Position numbers and translations under genes: made by a program. Below, piece by piece: positions 1-9,181 of a DNA stretch of 64,000 bases. The stretch is from Streptomyces sp. DG2A-72 (lineage in GTDB: Bacteria; Actinomycetota; Actinomycetes; Streptomycetales; Streptomycetaceae): assembly GCF_030499575.1 (NCBI RefSeq), contig NZ_JASTLC010000001.1:9882001-9946000 (forward strand), given 5' to 3'. The notes beneath the pieces are model-generated. The model was not told the origin of the DNA and made no database searches. It saw only the letters and a list, made by a program, of their open reading frames with translations. Each line of letters begins with the position of its first letter. Position 1 is the stretch's first letter.

Positions 1-1237
1 GCATGAGCACGATCGCAGGTATCACCTTGTCCAGGGCTTCCCGGTGGCGTCCTGAATTGTCGTATGCGATGGCCATCAGGGAGTGGAGCGGGGCGGCGTA
101 GGGATAATGCTCTTCCAGCGGTCGCATGATGCTGAGTGCGTTGTCGTACCGATGCTTCGTCAGGAGCCGCTGGGTCGGGGCCAGGGCCGAGGACAGCTTG
201 GGGCGGTCGGCAGTGGGATAGATCGACTCGGCGGCGATGCCGAAGTAGCTGCTGCGCATGGTCATCACTTGCTCGTCGGGCCGGCAGCGAGCCATCCACG
301 CCGAGACGGTGCGCCAGGACAGCTGGAACCATCGTTCGCGCGCGGCTGGGGCCCAGGAGCCGTCCGATCCGAGAAGTCCGGAGTAGACCTCCTCGGGGAC
401 TGCGGATCGTTCGGCGAACCGGCGTTCGCGCCACTCCGGCCCTGCAACCTGCTCTCCTGCGGACGCGCCCACTATGACGCTGCCGATCACCGTCAGGATG
501 CCGATCCCCTCGCCGGAGGCGGCAATCCACGGTAGGTCGGCGGCGATCTCCTCCAACTGGGCGCTGGCCGCCCGGACGGCGATTCCGGCGCCCGGCCCCG
601 CTGCATTGATCAGCGCGCACAGTGTGTGCAGCGCTGGTGCAGAGGCGTACATCTGCCCGGTCCACTCGTCGATGTCGGCGCACGCCCGAAGCCTGCCGAC
701 TTCGCACCAGGCACGCTGTACGAGCACCTCGGGCGTGGCCCGGCCGAGGGCGAATACCTCCGCGAGCGTGTGCAGGGCGCCGGGGCCCAGATAGCCGGAC
801 TGGTTGAGGTCGAACAGGTAGTCGACCGCGGTCGGGAAATCGTGCTCGTCCGCGAATGCGCGGACCGCCGCCAGGGCCTGGATGGGTGGCTTGCCGAGCT
901 CGGCCTGGACGTGCCAGAAGCCCAGCAGAGTCATGGCCACTTCGCTCGGCAGCGGCCCGTGGTCGTCGGTGTAACCGGACAACGCCGTGTCGATACCGGT
1001 GACTTGACAGTACGCGACCTTCGACTCTGGAGCGAAACGCAGGCCGATGCTGCGCTCGAGTACTTGCAGGACCTTGATGGTGACCGACGCCCGCGTGCTC
1101 AGGAACGGCTCGAGCGCGGCCGACCCGCCAGAGGCCGGCAGCCCGAGCCGACCGAAGAACATCAGGTCGCGGAACAGGTATTCGGCGATGCTCTTCGCCA
1201 TCAGTGACGGCACTTTCGTGACGAAGAGGTCGGTCAT
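1..1237 (-). CDS. Hypothetical protein with TPR-like C-terminal part (partial, runs off left edge)
   Basis: An open frame of 412 codons runs from the ATG at 1237 leftwards off the window, with no stop inside. Its ATG overlaps the TGA of the upstream gene (ATGA, 1234-1237), so the two are almost certainly translationally coupled. I do not recognise the N-terminal 300 residues. They are soluble and mostly helical, with no signal peptide or obvious catalytic motif. Near the visible end, helical pairs with the spacing of tetratricopeptide repeats appear (RYDNALSIMRPLEEHYP, then AIAYDNSGRHREALDKV). The likely role is protein-protein interaction, but this is inference. Forward-strand frames through the same bases are antisense shadows. 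Confidence 0.75.
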   Translation of the reverse strand, partial: MTDLFVTKVPSLMAKSIAEYLFRDLMFFGRLGLPASGGSAALEPFLSTRASVTIKVLQVLERSIGLRFAPESKVAYCQVTGIDTALSGYTDDHGPLPSEVAMTLLGFWHVQAELGKPPIQALAAVRAFADEHDFPTAVDYLFDLNQSGYLGPGALHTLAEVFALGRATPEVLVQRAWCEVGRLRACADIDEWTGQMYASAPALHTLCALINAAGPGAGIAVRAASAQLEEIAADLPWIAASGEGIGILTVIGSVIVGASAGEQVAGPEWRERRFAERSAVPEEVYSGLLGSDGSWAPAARERWFQLSWRTVSAWMARCRPDEQVMTMRSSYFGIAAESIYPTADRPKLSSALAPTQRLLTKHRYDNALSIMRPLEEHYPYAAPLHSLMAIAYDNSGRHREALDKVIPAIVLM

Positions 1238-1950
1238 GGTTTGCCCATTCCGAGATTCACCGCGGTGGCGATGTCCCCCCTGTGCCGGGAGACGACCCGG
1301 AAGGCACGGATGAGGAATTCCCTCGTGGATGCTCTGTCCGAACGGACGTAGGGGACCTGGGCGCGCAGCAGTGCGACCGAGAGGTCGTCCGCGAACCTTT
1401 TCGGCCGCAGTTCCTCGCCAATGGCCTGGTCGGCGACGGAGAATGCCGTCGCGATGCGATGTCGCGCCTCGGAGCTGTCCTGGAGGCCGGCCAGCGGGAC
1501 GTACACCGATTCCTCGTCGACGTCGAGACTGCTCAGAAAGAGGATGCCGGGAATCGCCGGCGGAGCCTTCGGTGTGAACAGCGACCTGAGGATCGCATAC
1601 GACGGATGCACGTCCCGGTCGAGCTCCATCCAGGGATCCCGGCTTCCCGCCGGCAGCGCAACAGGCGCACGGGCCGGGACGCCGAGGGTGAATAAGACCA
1701 TGATCCGTGGGCCGCTGTCCGATGCCAGGGCTCCGCTCCCGTTCACGTACTCCGCGATGGCGGGATCCGCGGTCGGATGGAACAGCAGGAGCGCGTACAC
1801 CCCTCGGTGTTCGAAATCGAGTCGGGCCAGGGCATCCGGTTGGAACAATCTGTTGAACGATTGAACATGCCCAGCGGCGTTCTTCGCAGTCGGGTCGAGT
1901 GAATATTCGAGCAGCGTCCTGATGGAAATCACGAGAAAAGGCCCGGCCAT
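1234..1950 (-). CDS. Hypothetical protein, 238 aa
   Basis: This is a complete frame from ATG at 1950 to TGA at 1234. It ends in a 4-bp overlap with the next gene, so it is the first gene of a two-gene unit. The protein starts with a short hydrophobic stretch (GPFLVISI) that is too short for a convincing membrane anchor. No family is recognised and no metal-binding or nucleotide-binding motif is visible. No strong ribosome binding site precedes the ATG. A GTG six codons further in (1932) is an alternative start. The pair lies downstream of, and on the same strand as, the DUF4157 gene, separated from it by 321 bases, so a functional link is possible but not shown. Confidence 0.7.
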   Translation of the reverse strand: MAGPFLVISIRTLLEYSLDPTAKNAAGHVQSFNRLFQPDALARLDFEHRGVYALLLFHPTADPAIAEYVNGSGALASDSGPRIMVLFTLGVPARAPVALPAGSRDPWMELDRDVHPSYAILRSLFTPKAPPAIPGILFLSSLDVDEESVYVPLAGLQDSSEARHRIATAFSVADQAIGEELRPKRFADDLSVALLRAQVPYVRSDRASTREFLIRAFRVVSRHRGDIATAVNLGMGKP

Positions 1951-2271
1951 GACGCGGATCTTAGCGAGGGCCGGCCGCTGACGTCCCGCGCATGAAGTTT
2001 TGTCCTACACCTCTCCGCCGGCAACTGGCCCCCCCCTTCCGAACCATGGCGTTGTCGGCGGCACCTCACGCCATGCCGCCGATCTACCCCTGCGGCGGGA
2101 ACGCCGACCCACCCCGGACCCCGGCCCCGGCGTACCTCTTCAACAAGAACGGCTACACCGGCTTCCACCACCCGCAGGCCGGTCTCGAGAGCGCGCTCCG
2201 GGACATCAACGACGACGGCCAAGGGGTGGGCGAGTTCACCGACGGGGGAGGCAGCGTGGCTACATCTGGAG
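1951..2271. other. Intergenic stretch with possible decayed coding fragment
   Basis: 321 bases separate the two same-strand genes. On the plus strand roughly 2080-2250 has coding-like composition (a frame containing LFNKNGYTGFHHPQAGLES), but it lacks a good start signal and runs into the antisense of the DUF4157 gene. It may be the relic of a gene whose rest is gone. I see no hairpin or clear promoter. Confidence 0.3.
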
Positions 2272-4992
2272 CTACTGCTCGCTCCCCGGGAGTCCGAGGA
2301 GGTGGTCGACGAAGCTCTTGTAGGCATCGGCCTTCCGGTAGTCCGATTTGAGCTTCTCTTCCCTGCTCTGCAGGTCGGAGGCGAGCTCGGTCTTCATCAG
2401 GAAGTCGCGCAGGTGCTGTCCGCCGATCCAGCGGCCGAGGTCCTTGGTGGCGGAGGTCTTGTCGCTGAAGGCCCCCATCTTGTCTTCCTGCTGCATGTTC
2501 TGCAGAGCTGCCGCTGCGGCCTTGAACTGAGGCTGGCCGGGGCCGGGTGTGCCCCGCTGGTCGTAGTCTCGGCTGACGGCGGCGATGCTGTCGATATCCG
2601 GCTGCTTGACCCCGGCGCCGGCGTACAGCGATTGCCGGAACGCCTTGCTCTGCTCCATGCCGATGCTCTCGTACATGATGGTCTTGCCGGCCGACAGCGC
2701 CTCGGAGGTGCTCTGGTTGCCGGTCGTCATCACGATCGGCTCGCTCGCCTTGATCAGCGTCAGCATGTCGTCGTGCGGGACCCGGTCGGTCATGATCCAG
2801 TGCATCGTCTTGCCGACGCCGCCGGTTTCGTGGACCCCGATCGTCGGGGCAGGTTTCTGGGAGGACACCTCCACCAGTCGGACCTTGGCCACCCCGAGCC
2901 CCGCGAGGTCGTGCTTCACGGTGGCGTCGAGCGCCGGCATCTGCGTGGGCGAGGACTGGACGACGTGCACGTCGTTGTTCTTGCCGTTCTCGACCTCAGC
3001 CACAGTGAGCGCGAACCGCATCGCGCTCTTGTTTGAATAGGCGAAGTACAGCCGGGAAGTGGCGGCGGCGGCATAGTCCTTCGCCGCCTGCTCCTGGTCC
3101 TCCGGGAAGAGCGCGGTCAGGAGATCTTTGGACTTCAGCGCCTGGAGGTTCTCCAGCCGGGCGGCCCGCTTGTTCTCCTCGCCCGCAATGCTGTCCTGGT
3201 TCTGCTTGTAGGCCCGCAGGCCGGCGTCGAAGGTGATGCCGACCTCATCCCCACCGAGTCCGGTGGTATAGCCGGTCCCGGCGGCGCCCGGCGGTAGCGA
3301 TTCCTTCTTGGAGTACTCGGTCATCGCGGAGACAGTGCTGCCCCATTGGTTGACGCTCATTTGGAATTTCTTGGTAGCGGCCAGCTGCGGGGCGACGATC
3401 GCGTGGGTGGGGCCCTCGCCGTGACCGAGTGGCGGAGCGGTGGGGGTGGCGCCGTCGAGCACCGTGAACGGGTGGCCGGAGTCCTCGAAGACGCCGGGCT
3501 GCTTCTTGTGCGCTGCCTCGGCGGTCAGCAGTGCGATGTCATTCTGGTTCGCCTCGGTACGCGGGAAGTTCTCGCGCAGCGCGTCGGCGGTCTTGACGCC
3601 GAGCATCAGGTCGCCCTTGCCCTGGGCCTCATGGGTGAAGACCGCGATGGGTGCCCGGCCGGTCCACTCCAGGCAGCTGTAGAGCTGGTCGATCAGGTGC
3701 GGCATGACCTGGTTCTTGTTGGTGATCTTCACAGATCCGGCCATCTGCTGGAACACCGCGTCGTTCAACTGGCTTGCGGCCCGTCGGCGCAGGTATTTGT
3801 GGGGAGCGGCCCGCTCCTTCTCCAGTTCGGCCCGGGCCTGTGCGGAGTTCGCCGCGAAGTCCTCCACCGAGACCTGATCGGCGACCCCCTTCTCCCGCTC
3901 CTCGACCGGCGCCGGAGGCGCGGTGGTGCGGGCGTGCGCTGCCAGGGCCGGCGCCGAGGGGACCTGCTGCTGGGTGGCCGCGGAGCTCGACTGTTGCCCG
4001 GCCCTGGTGAGCCCGGCCGGATTGGGCCTGGGCACCGGCCGCGGGGGGCGGGCCGGGGTGGTCGCGGCCGAGGTGGTGGACGCCGGAGCAACCCCCGAAG
4101 CCGACATGGCCCCGGGCTGCTGCGGCGGCGGGAGACCCAGCGCCGACGCGAGGCCGCCAAGGCTGTCGTAGGCCGTCGCGCCGGTACGTGCCGCATCGAC
4201 CGCACTCCACTTCGGCGCCGACCCCGGGATCTGCTCCTTCAACTCCCTGATCGCCTGAGCGGTGTTGTAGCCGCTCAGGCCGCCCTGGAAGACCCGCTGC
4301 ACGGGGAGCGAGGACGCGGAGTCCCCACCGCCCGACGTTGGGGGCGCGTCGGCGCCCGAGAAGCGGCCCTGCGGGGCGGGGCCGCTCATCACCCGACGGG
4401 CGTTGGCCTCCGCCTCCCGCTCGAACCGGTCGGAAGGGTCCGACACCCGCAGACCCCCACCGTTGTCAGTGGCAGCGACCGGCCCTTGTCGCTGCTGGAT
4501 GACATGCGTCAGCTCGTGCGCCAGGGTGTGCTTGTCGGCGCCGCCCTCGCCGACGACCACATGGCTGCCCGAGGTGTAAGCGCGGGCACCGACTTCGGCG
4601 GCGGAGGCCTTCGCGGCGCCGTCGGTGTGGATGCGGACGTCGGAGAAGTCCGCCCCGAGGCGGGATTCCATGTCGGTGCGGGTGGCTTCGTCCAGTGGCT
4701 GGCCGGGGGCGCGCAGGACGTTGTGGACGGCAGAGCGCTGTACGGCGGGGGGTGCGGTGCTCTGGTGGCTGCAACTGTCGCTGTGCTGGTGCTCCTCGCG
4801 GGCCCGATGGTGGCCGGCCTGTCGGAGCATCTGGACCACGGCTGCGTTACCCACCGTGCTCTGAAGCGTGAGCAGTCCCTGCGGCGATGACGCACCCCGT
4901 CGCTGCGTGGCGGCCGACGCTCCTGTCGTTGAGGCGGGACCCTGGTCCGGCTTCCTCTGGTCGCCCGATCTGTCGTTGCGCTGCGTCCGCAC
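2272..4992 (-). CDS. DUF4157 (eCIS-core-like) protein fused to a glycosyltransferase-like C-terminal region
   Basis: 906 residues from GTG at 4992, with a GGGGGAT box about 10 bases upstream. There is no signal peptide. Residues about 90-168 are a DUF4157 domain: FSDVRIHTD, ARAYTSGSHVVVG, and the zinc-protease-like HELTH motif at 159-163. DUF4157 proteins are known to associate with extracellular contractile injection systems and are often fused to effector domains. Residues 170-430 are a Pro/Ala/Ser/Thr-rich linker with a charged segment. Residues about 430-906 show features of a GT-B glycosyltransferase: an N-terminal Rossmann-like segment (GKGDLMLGVKTADAL) and, near 750-775, a nucleotide-sugar-site-like segment (EPIVMTTGNQSTSEALSAGK) recalling MurG-type enzymes. 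The glycosyltransferase reading is inference from motif shape. No injection-system structural genes lie in the window. Alternatives are a self-processing peptidase or a toxin with an unknown C-terminal domain. Confidence 0.85.
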   Translation of the reverse strand: MRTQRNDRSGDQRKPDQGPASTTGASAATQRRGASSPQGLLTLQSTVGNAAVVQMLRQAGHHRAREEHQHSDSCSHQSTAPPAVQRSAVHNVLRAPGQPLDEATRTDMESRLGADFSDVRIHTDGAAKASAAEVGARAYTSGSHVVVGEGGADKHTLAHELTHVIQQRQGPVAATDNGGGLRVSDPSDRFEREAEANARRVMSGPAPQGRFSGADAPPTSGGGDSASSLPVQRVFQGGLSGYNTAQAIRELKEQIPGSAPKWSAVDAARTGATAYDSLGGLASALGLPPPQQPGAMSASGVAPASTTSAATTPARPPRPVPRPNPAGLTRAGQQSSSAATQQQVPSAPALAAHARTTAPPAPVEEREKGVADQVSVEDFAANSAQARAELEKERAAPHKYLRRRAASQLNDAVFQQMAGSVKITNKNQVMPHLIDQLYSCLEWTGRAPIAVFTHEAQGKGDLMLGVKTADALRENFPRTEANQNDIALLTAEAAHKKQPGVFEDSGHPFTVLDGATPTAPPLGHGEGPTHAIVAPQLAATKKFQMSVNQWGSTVSAMTEYSKKESLPPGAAGTGYTTGLGGDEVGITFDAGLRAYKQNQDSIAGEENKRAARLENLQALKSKDLLTALFPEDQEQAAKDYAAAATSRLYFAYSNKSAMRFALTVAEVENGKNNDVHVVQSSPTQMPALDATVKHDLAGLGVAKVRLVEVSSQKPAPTIGVHETGGVGKTMHWIMTDRVPHDDMLTLIKASEPIVMTTGNQSTSEALSAGKTIMYESIGMEQSKAFRQSLYAGAGVKQPDIDSIAAVSRDYDQRGTPGPGQPQFKAAAAALQNMQQEDKMGAFSDKTSATKDLGRWIGGQHLRDFLMKTELASDLQSREEKLKSDYRKADAYKSFVDHLLGLPGSEQ

Positions 4993-5562
4993 TGACTACT
5001 CATCCCCCACGGTTAACGTCGCGACCTTTCTTGGTACACCCGGGTGACGGTGTGCGACCAGGGCTGCGGGGGCAGACTTTGGCGCCCGATCGGGCAATAA
5101 CCGGGCGCGCGGGAAGGGGGCAGACGTCATGCCTTAGCCCGAGACGGTCTCGTCTTGCTCGACAAGCCACCGTTGGTGGCTGCGGTCGAGCAGCACCAGG
5201 AGAACGGTGACGCCCATGCAGTCAGTGCTTTGGGGATCGCGATCTCCCCTGGCTGCCAACATCGCGGCGACGCCGGCGTTGGAGTGGGGGCGAGCGCTTG
5301 GCCGTCAGCGTCCTCATCGACGCCACCATCGTCCGTCTGCTGCTCGTACCGCCCGTGATGATGCTGCGGGCCGCCAGGCCCTGGTGGACTCCGCGCCTGC
5401 TGGACCGGGTGCTGCCGCACATCGTCGCCGAGGGCGAGAGCGAACGGAAAGCGCCCCTGAGGCAGCCACCAATGGGCGTATGGTGCGTCTCTCAGGGTGG
5501 GTAGGCCGGTGGTGCGGCCGGCAGGTCGTGGCCAGACTGATGGCGGATGTGAGGAGAAGCCC
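4993..5562. other. 570-base intergenic region holding a transporter relic
   Basis: This stretch separates the divergent DUF4157 gene and the TPR gene. It holds an MMPL C-terminal scrap at 5298-5456 (listed separately). On the minus strand at 5134-5217 there is a short open frame (GVTVLLVLLDRSHQRWLV) that looks like the tail of an unknown lost gene. The rest shows no recognisable feature except the ribosome binding site GAGGAG at 5551-5556, which serves the downstream gene. Confidence 0.5.
5298..5456 (+). pseudogene. C-terminal remnant of an MMPL-family (RND-like) transporter
   Basis: The frame from 5298 reads LAVSVLIDATIVRLLLVP, followed by a Trp-Trp pair and LLDRVLPHIV. This is the conserved last transmembrane helix and cytoplasmic tail of actinobacterial MMPL lipid/drug exporters. 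Full-length proteins are 700 residues or more. Here about 50 remain, with no start codon context, and the upstream bases do not continue the homology in any frame. The family assignment rests on the LAV-x-VLIDATIVRxLLVP signature. It is a dead fragment, probably left by a deletion. Confidence 0.75.
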
Positions 5563-7251
5563 ATGGACTACTACGATCTCGGCACCCACTCCCGCCCCGT
5601 GACGACCTCGTCCGCCGAGGCCCAGCTGAGGTTCGACCGCGGCCTGGTGTGGACGTACGCCTTCCACCACGAGGAAGCCGTCCGCTGCTTCGAGGCCGCG
5701 GCAGCGGCGGACCCCGGCTGCGCCATGGCCCAGTGGGGCATCGCCTACGCGCTCGGCCCCAACTACAACAAGCCGTGGGAGGCCTTCGACGGCGACGAAC
5801 TGGAACGCACCGTCGACCGGACCCACGCCGCCGTGGAACTCGCCCACGACAGGATGGCCGGCACCACGCCCGTCGAGCAGGCCCTGATCCAAGCCCTGCG
5901 CGCCCGCTATCCGCAGGCCGAGGCGGTGGAGGACTGCTCGGTGTGGAACGCGCCCTACGCCGACGGCATGCGCGCCGTCCACGACCTCGCCCCCGACGAC
6001 CTGGACGTGGCCACGCTGTACGCGGACGCCCTCATGAACCTCACGCCCTGGCAGCTGTGGGACCTGCCCACCGGAGAGCCCGCCGAAGGCGCCCGCACGA
6101 TGGAGGCCAAGGCCGTCCTGGAACGCGCACTGGCCACCGAGGAGGGGGCACGCCACCCGGGCCTGCTGCACCTCTACATCCACCTGATGGAGATGTCCCC
6201 GACCCCGGAGACCGCCCTTCCGGTCGCCGACCGGCTGCGCGACCTGGTGCCGGACGCGGGGCACCTGCAGCACATGCCCTCGCACCTGGACGTGCTGTGC
6301 GGCGACTACCGGCGCGTCGTGTCGGACAACACCCGGGCGATCGCCGCCGACGAGAAGTTCCGCGCCCGCTCCGGCGCGATGAACTTCTACACCCTGTACC
6401 GATCTCACAACTACCACTTCAAGATCTACGGTGCGATGTTCCTCGGCAGGTCCCGAACCGCACTTCGGACGGCCGCCGAACTCGAGGCCTCCATCCCCGA
6501 AGAACTGCTGCGGGTGCAGAGCCCGCCCATGGCCGACTGGCTGGAGGGCTTTCTGGCCATGCGGGTCCACGTCCTGATCCGCTTCGGCCGCTGGGCGGAC
6601 ATCCTCGAGCTGCCCCTGCCTGCCGATCCGGAGCTCTACAGCGTGACCACCGCGATGCTGCACTACGCCCGCGGCGTGGCCCTCTCGGCGACCGGCCGCA
6701 TCCCGGAGGCCGAGACCGAACGCGAGCTGTTCCACCGCGCGCTCGCCCAAGTCCCGCCCACCCGCATGCTGTTCAACAACACCTGCGCCGACATCCTCGC
6801 CGTCGCCTCGGCGATGCTGGACGGGGAGCTCGAGTACCGCAAGGGCAACCACGACACCGCCTTCGCCGCCCTGGAACGGGCCATCGACCTGGACGACAAC
6901 CTCCCGTACGACGAGCCCTGGGGATGGATGCAGCCCACCCGGCACGCCTACGGCGCCCTCCTCCTGGAACAGGGCCGCGTAGCGGAGGCCGAGGCGGTCT
7001 ACCGCGCCGACCTGGGCCTGGACGACACCCTCCCGCGCGCCCTGCAGCATCCCGGGAACGTCTGGTCCCTGCACGGCTTCCACGAGTGCCTGCTCCGCCT
7101 CGGCAAGGTGGGGGAGGCACGTATCGTCGCCCAGCAGCTGAAGATGGCCGCCGCCATGACGGACGTCCCCGTCGAGGCGTCCTGCTTCTGCCGCCTGGAG
7201 CGGGAGTCGGACGGCGATGCCAAGGGTGACTGCTGCGTCCCGGAACACTGA
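5563..7251 (+). CDS. Tetratricopeptide repeat protein, 562 aa
   Basis: It starts at ATG 5563 behind GAGGAG (5551-5556). There is no signal peptide, so it is probably cytoplasmic. The protein is built of helical repeats: the opening segment (FDRGLVWTYAFHHEEAVRCFEAAAAADPGCAMAQW is one unit, residues about 24-58) and the C-terminal half (for example residues about 390-520, with GALLLEQGRVAEAEAVYRADL) fit the TPR consensus of alternating small and large residues. Similar proteins of this size are widespread in actinobacteria and are annotated only as TPR proteins. The extreme C-terminus is Cys-rich (CFCRLE, then CCVPEH), which could bind metal. Its partner is unknown. It is followed by a 100-base gap and the BVMO gene. 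Confidence 0.85.
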   Translation: MDYYDLGTHSRPVTTSSAEAQLRFDRGLVWTYAFHHEEAVRCFEAAAAADPGCAMAQWGIAYALGPNYNKPWEAFDGDELERTVDRTHAAVELAHDRMAGTTPVEQALIQALRARYPQAEAVEDCSVWNAPYADGMRAVHDLAPDDLDVATLYADALMNLTPWQLWDLPTGEPAEGARTMEAKAVLERALATEEGARHPGLLHLYIHLMEMSPTPETALPVADRLRDLVPDAGHLQHMPSHLDVLCGDYRRVVSDNTRAIAADEKFRARSGAMNFYTLYRSHNYHFKIYGAMFLGRSRTALRTAAELEASIPEELLRVQSPPMADWLEGFLAMRVHVLIRFGRWADILELPLPADPELYSVTTAMLHYARGVALSATGRIPEAETERELFHRALAQVPPTRMLFNNTCADILAVASAMLDGELEYRKGNHDTAFAALERAIDLDDNLPYDEPWGWMQPTRHAYGALLLEQGRVAEAEAVYRADLGLDDTLPRALQHPGNVWSLHGFHECLLRLGKVGEARIVAQQLKMAAAMTDVPVEASCFCRLERESDGDAKGDCCVPEH

Positions 7252-7351
7252 CTGCCAGGGGAACGCCCCTCGTCGTCGCGGTGATCCCACCATGGCCAAA
7301 ATTTAAGGCAGTTGATTGACGTAAATATTGGCGGCCCGATTGACTGCGCCC

Positions 7352-9181
7352 ATGACCTTCCCCCACGCCTCACCCGCCCCCGACGCGCCCGGCCTCGACC
7401 TCGAGTCGCTGCGCGCCCGCTACCGAGCCGAGCGGAACCGCAGAATCCGCCCCGACGGCGGCGGCCAGTACCAGCGGCTCGCCGGAGAGTTCGGCTACTA
7501 CGCCGACGACCCGTACGCCGATCCGCTGCCGGGCCGCGAGCCGTTGACCGACCGGGTCGAAGTCGCCATCGTCGGCGGAGGGTTCGGCGGACTGCTCGCC
7601 GGCGCGCGGCTGCGGCAGGCGGGCATCACCTCGATCCGCGTGATCGAGAAGGGCGGCGACTTCGGCGGCACCTGGTACTGGAACCGGTATCCCGGCATCC
7701 ACTGCGACATCGAGTCGTACATCTACATGCCGCTGCTGGAGGAGGTCGGCTACGTCCCGCAGTGGAAGTACGCCCCCGGCGAGGAGATCCGCCGCCATGC
7801 CCAGGCGATCGGGCGGACCTTCGACCTGTACCGCGACGCCTGCTTCCAGACCCAGGTCACCGAACTGCGCTACGACGAGGCCGAGTCGGAGTGGATCGTC
7901 ACCACCGACCGGGGCGACCGGATGCGGGCACGCTTCGTCGTCACCGCCAGCGGCACCCTCAGCGAGCCCAAGCTGCCCGGCATCCCCGGCATCACCGACT
8001 TCAAGGGCCACACCTTCCACACCAGCCGCTGGGACTACGCCTACACCGGAGGCGACGCCGACGGAAACCTCCACCGGCTCGCCGACAAACGCGTCGGACT
8101 GATCGGCACGGGCGCGACCGCGATCCAGTGCGTACCGCATCTGGGCGCCGACGCCCGGCGGTTGTACGTGTTCCAGCGGACGCCCTCCTCGGTCGACGTG
8201 CGCGGCAACCGCCCCACGGATCCCGACTGGGCCGAGTCGTTGACGCCGGGCTGGCAGCGGCGTCGTATGGAGAACTTCCTCACCCTGGTCACCGGCGGCC
8301 CGGCGGACGAGGACCTCGTCGACGACGGCTGGACCCACACCGCCCGGCTGCAGCAGAAGCTGATCCCCAGCGACAGCCACCGTCGGCAGCTGCCGCCCGA
8401 GGAGCGGGAACGGGCGTACGAGATCGCCGACTTCCAGAAGATGAACGAGATCCGCGCCCGCGTGGACGCCCTCGTCGAGGACGCGGAGACGGCCGAGCTG
8501 CTCAAGCCCTGGTACCGCTACATGTGCAAGCGGCCCACCTTCAGCGACTCCTACCTGCAGACCTTCAACCGGCCGAACGTCACCCTCGTCGACACGGCCG
8601 ACAGCCACGGCGTGGAGCGGATCATCGAGGGCGGGGTCGTCGTCGGAGGCCGGGAGTACGAGGTCGACTGCATCATCTTCGCCACCGGCTTCGACGTCGG
8701 TGTGTCCGGCGTCTTCTCCGGACGGCTCCCCGTCCACGGCAGGGGCGGTGTCACCCTGACCGAGGCCTGGCGGCAGGGCCCCAAGACCCTGCACGGCTTC
8801 TACAGCCACGGTTTCCCCAACCTCTTCCAGCTGGGCACGCTGCAGAACGCCGGCTCCGTCAACTTCGTCCACGTCCTCGACGAACAGGCCGCCCACGTGG
8901 CCGCCGTGGTCCGTACCGCACGCGACCGGCAGGCGCTGCGGGTGGAGCCGAGTGCCGAGGCCGAGGCCGCATGGGTGGCGACGATCCGTCGGAAGGCGGC
9001 CGACCTCTACCGCTTCCAGGCCGAGTGCACCCCCGGCTACTACAACAACGAAGGCCGGCCCAGAGAGCGCAGCGAGTCGTACGGCGACGGACCGATCGCC
9101 TTCCACGCCCTGCTGGGCAAGTGGCGTACGAACGGCGGCCTGAGCGAGGTCCTCGTCGACGGCGACGGAGGCACGGAATGA
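7352..9181 (+). CDS. Baeyer-Villiger monooxygenase (FAD/NADPH-dependent)
   Basis: 609 residues. The first Rossmann motif GGGFGG (residues 75-80) binds FAD. The class-defining BVMO fingerprint FKGHTFHTSRW (217-227) matches F-x-G-x-x-x-H-x-x-x-W exactly. A second dinucleotide motif GTGATA (252-257) fits NADPH. The region after the first motif (GGTWYWNRYPG) is also typical of cyclohexanone/phenylacetone monooxygenase-type enzymes, which insert one oxygen atom of O2 next to a ketone to give an ester or lactone. The chosen ATG at 7352 lacks a clear Shine-Dalgarno sequence, so a leaderless transcript is possible. An in-frame TTG at 7328 is the alternative. The stop overlaps the next ATG (9178), so it is co-translated with an SMP-30-type hydrolase. 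The upstream gap contains an AT-richer patch (7300-7330) and two GATTGAC copies 24 bp apart (7314-7320, 7338-7344). Confidence 0.93.
   Translation: MTFPHASPAPDAPGLDLESLRARYRAERNRRIRPDGGGQYQRLAGEFGYYADDPYADPLPGREPLTDRVEVAIVGGGFGGLLAGARLRQAGITSIRVIEKGGDFGGTWYWNRYPGIHCDIESYIYMPLLEEVGYVPQWKYAPGEEIRRHAQAIGRTFDLYRDACFQTQVTELRYDEAESEWIVTTDRGDRMRARFVVTASGTLSEPKLPGIPGITDFKGHTFHTSRWDYAYTGGDADGNLHRLADKRVGLIGTGATAIQCVPHLGADARRLYVFQRTPSSVDVRGNRPTDPDWAESLTPGWQRRRMENFLTLVTGGPADEDLVDDGWTHTARLQQKLIPSDSHRRQLPPEERERAYEIADFQKMNEIRARVDALVEDAETAELLKPWYRYMCKRPTFSDSYLQTFNRPNVTLVDTADSHGVERIIEGGVVVGGREYEVDCIIFATGFDVGVSGVFSGRLPVHGRGGVTLTEAWRQGPKTLHGFYSHGFPNLFQLGTLQNAGSVNFVHVLDEQAAHVAAVVRTARDRQALRVEPSAEAEAAWVATIRRKAADLYRFQAECTPGYYNNEGRPRERSESYGDGPIAFHALLGKWRTNGGLSEVLVDGDGGTE

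Noticed and set aside
5314..7299. 661-codon minus-strand open frame
   Set aside because: Antisense of the TPR gene; its low-complexity Gly/Val/Arg composition is typical of a shadow frame.
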